From contig SVKW01000005.1 in assembly GCA_015068285.1 (NCBI GenBank), positions 1 to 32,982 of the forward strand: a DNA stretch of 32,982 nucleotides, written 5' to 3'. How positions within the stretch are numbered: the stretch's first letter is position 1; every line of letters starts with the position of its first letter. Position numbers and translations under genes: made by a program. The DNA comes from Oscillospiraceae bacterium (GTDB lineage: Bacteria > Bacillota > Clostridia > Oscillospirales > Butyricicoccaceae). This document shows positions 32,508 through 32,982 of the stretch, piece after piece. Under the pieces are notes generated by a model. It was not told the DNA's origin, ran no database searches, and saw only the letters and a list, made by a program, of their open reading frames with translations.

Positions 32508-32982
32508 TATTCCCACTCCTTAAGTGCGGCGAGTTCTTCATAAAGCTTGAGATAGCTTTCGTGTCTTGATGCGCTGATAATACCATCTTCGATGGCCTGC
32601 TTGACAGCACAATCAGGCTCTTTTCTATGTGTACAGCCGTTGAATCTGCACTTGTCCCAATATGGCTCCATCTCCGGGAAAAGATGCATAAGATAGTCCT
32701 TTTCTATTTTATGCATTCTTGTAAGATCGAATGAGGAGAAACCAGGTGTATCAGCTACAAACCTGCCTTCATCGAGAACGAAAAGCTCTGTTGTTCGTGT
32801 AGTATTCTTACCACGGCTGATTTTCTCACTGATAGAACCAACTTCAAGCTCAATATCGCTGAAAACTGCATTGAGAATACTCGATTTTCCAACACCGGAA
32901 TTGCCTGTGAAAACAGAAACCGAATTCTTTGTCAGCTCTCTTATCTCATCGCAGCCTTCTTTAGTAACTGCGCTGCATGAAA
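32507..32982 (-). CDS. rsgA: Ribosome small-subunit-dependent GTPase RsgA (C-terminal part, truncated by window edge)
   Basis: Minus-strand translation includes VFTGNSGVGKSSILNAV, FVADTPGFSSFDLT, CRFNGCTHRKEPDCAVKQAIEDGIISASRHESYLKLYEEL. Confidence 0.95.
   Translation of the reverse strand, partial: SCSAVTKEGCDEIRELTKNSVSVFTGNSGVGKSSILNAVFSDIELEVGSISEKISRGKNTTRTTELFVLDEGRFVADTPGFSSFDLTRMHKIEKDYLMHLFPEMEPYWDKCRFNGCTHRKEPDCAVKQAIEDGIISASRHESYLKLYEELAALKEWE

Overview
This 33-kb window looks like the chromosome of a low/moderate-GC Firmicute (Clostridia, probably Oscillospirales/Ruminococcaceae-like; an inference from gene content). It is mostly housekeeping: partial uvrB, radC, thrC with an apgM-like gene, rarD, a MATE transporter, tRNA-Thr(CGT), typA/bipA, efp, pepP, an endonuclease IV-like gene, helD, a membrane dipeptidase, a serine-biosynthesis cluster (class-V aminotransferase, serA, DUF1015), thiN and partial rsgA. 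I saw no prophage, transposon, CRISPR array or rRNA. The most interesting system is a translationally coupled ECF-type sigma factor and a membrane protein that joins a short anti-sigma-like cytosolic segment and one TM helix to an extracellular serpin domain (16375-18290). This could be a protease-sensing signalling module. It lies convergent to a membrane-anchored C39-like cysteine peptidase whose RBS and start codon sit in a perfect 10-bp inverted repeat. Other points of note: a DigH-like glycosidase/Amidase_3 fusion, a leaderless VWA protein with a Cys-rich C-terminus, a PstS-like/RsiV-like (DUF3298) pair, a CD1247-like acidic protein with a 16-Cys tail, a possible non-orthologous homoserine kinase, and a serine operon lacking canonical serC/serB and carrying intergenic hairpins. 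All family calls come from reading motifs in the translations; no database search was possible.
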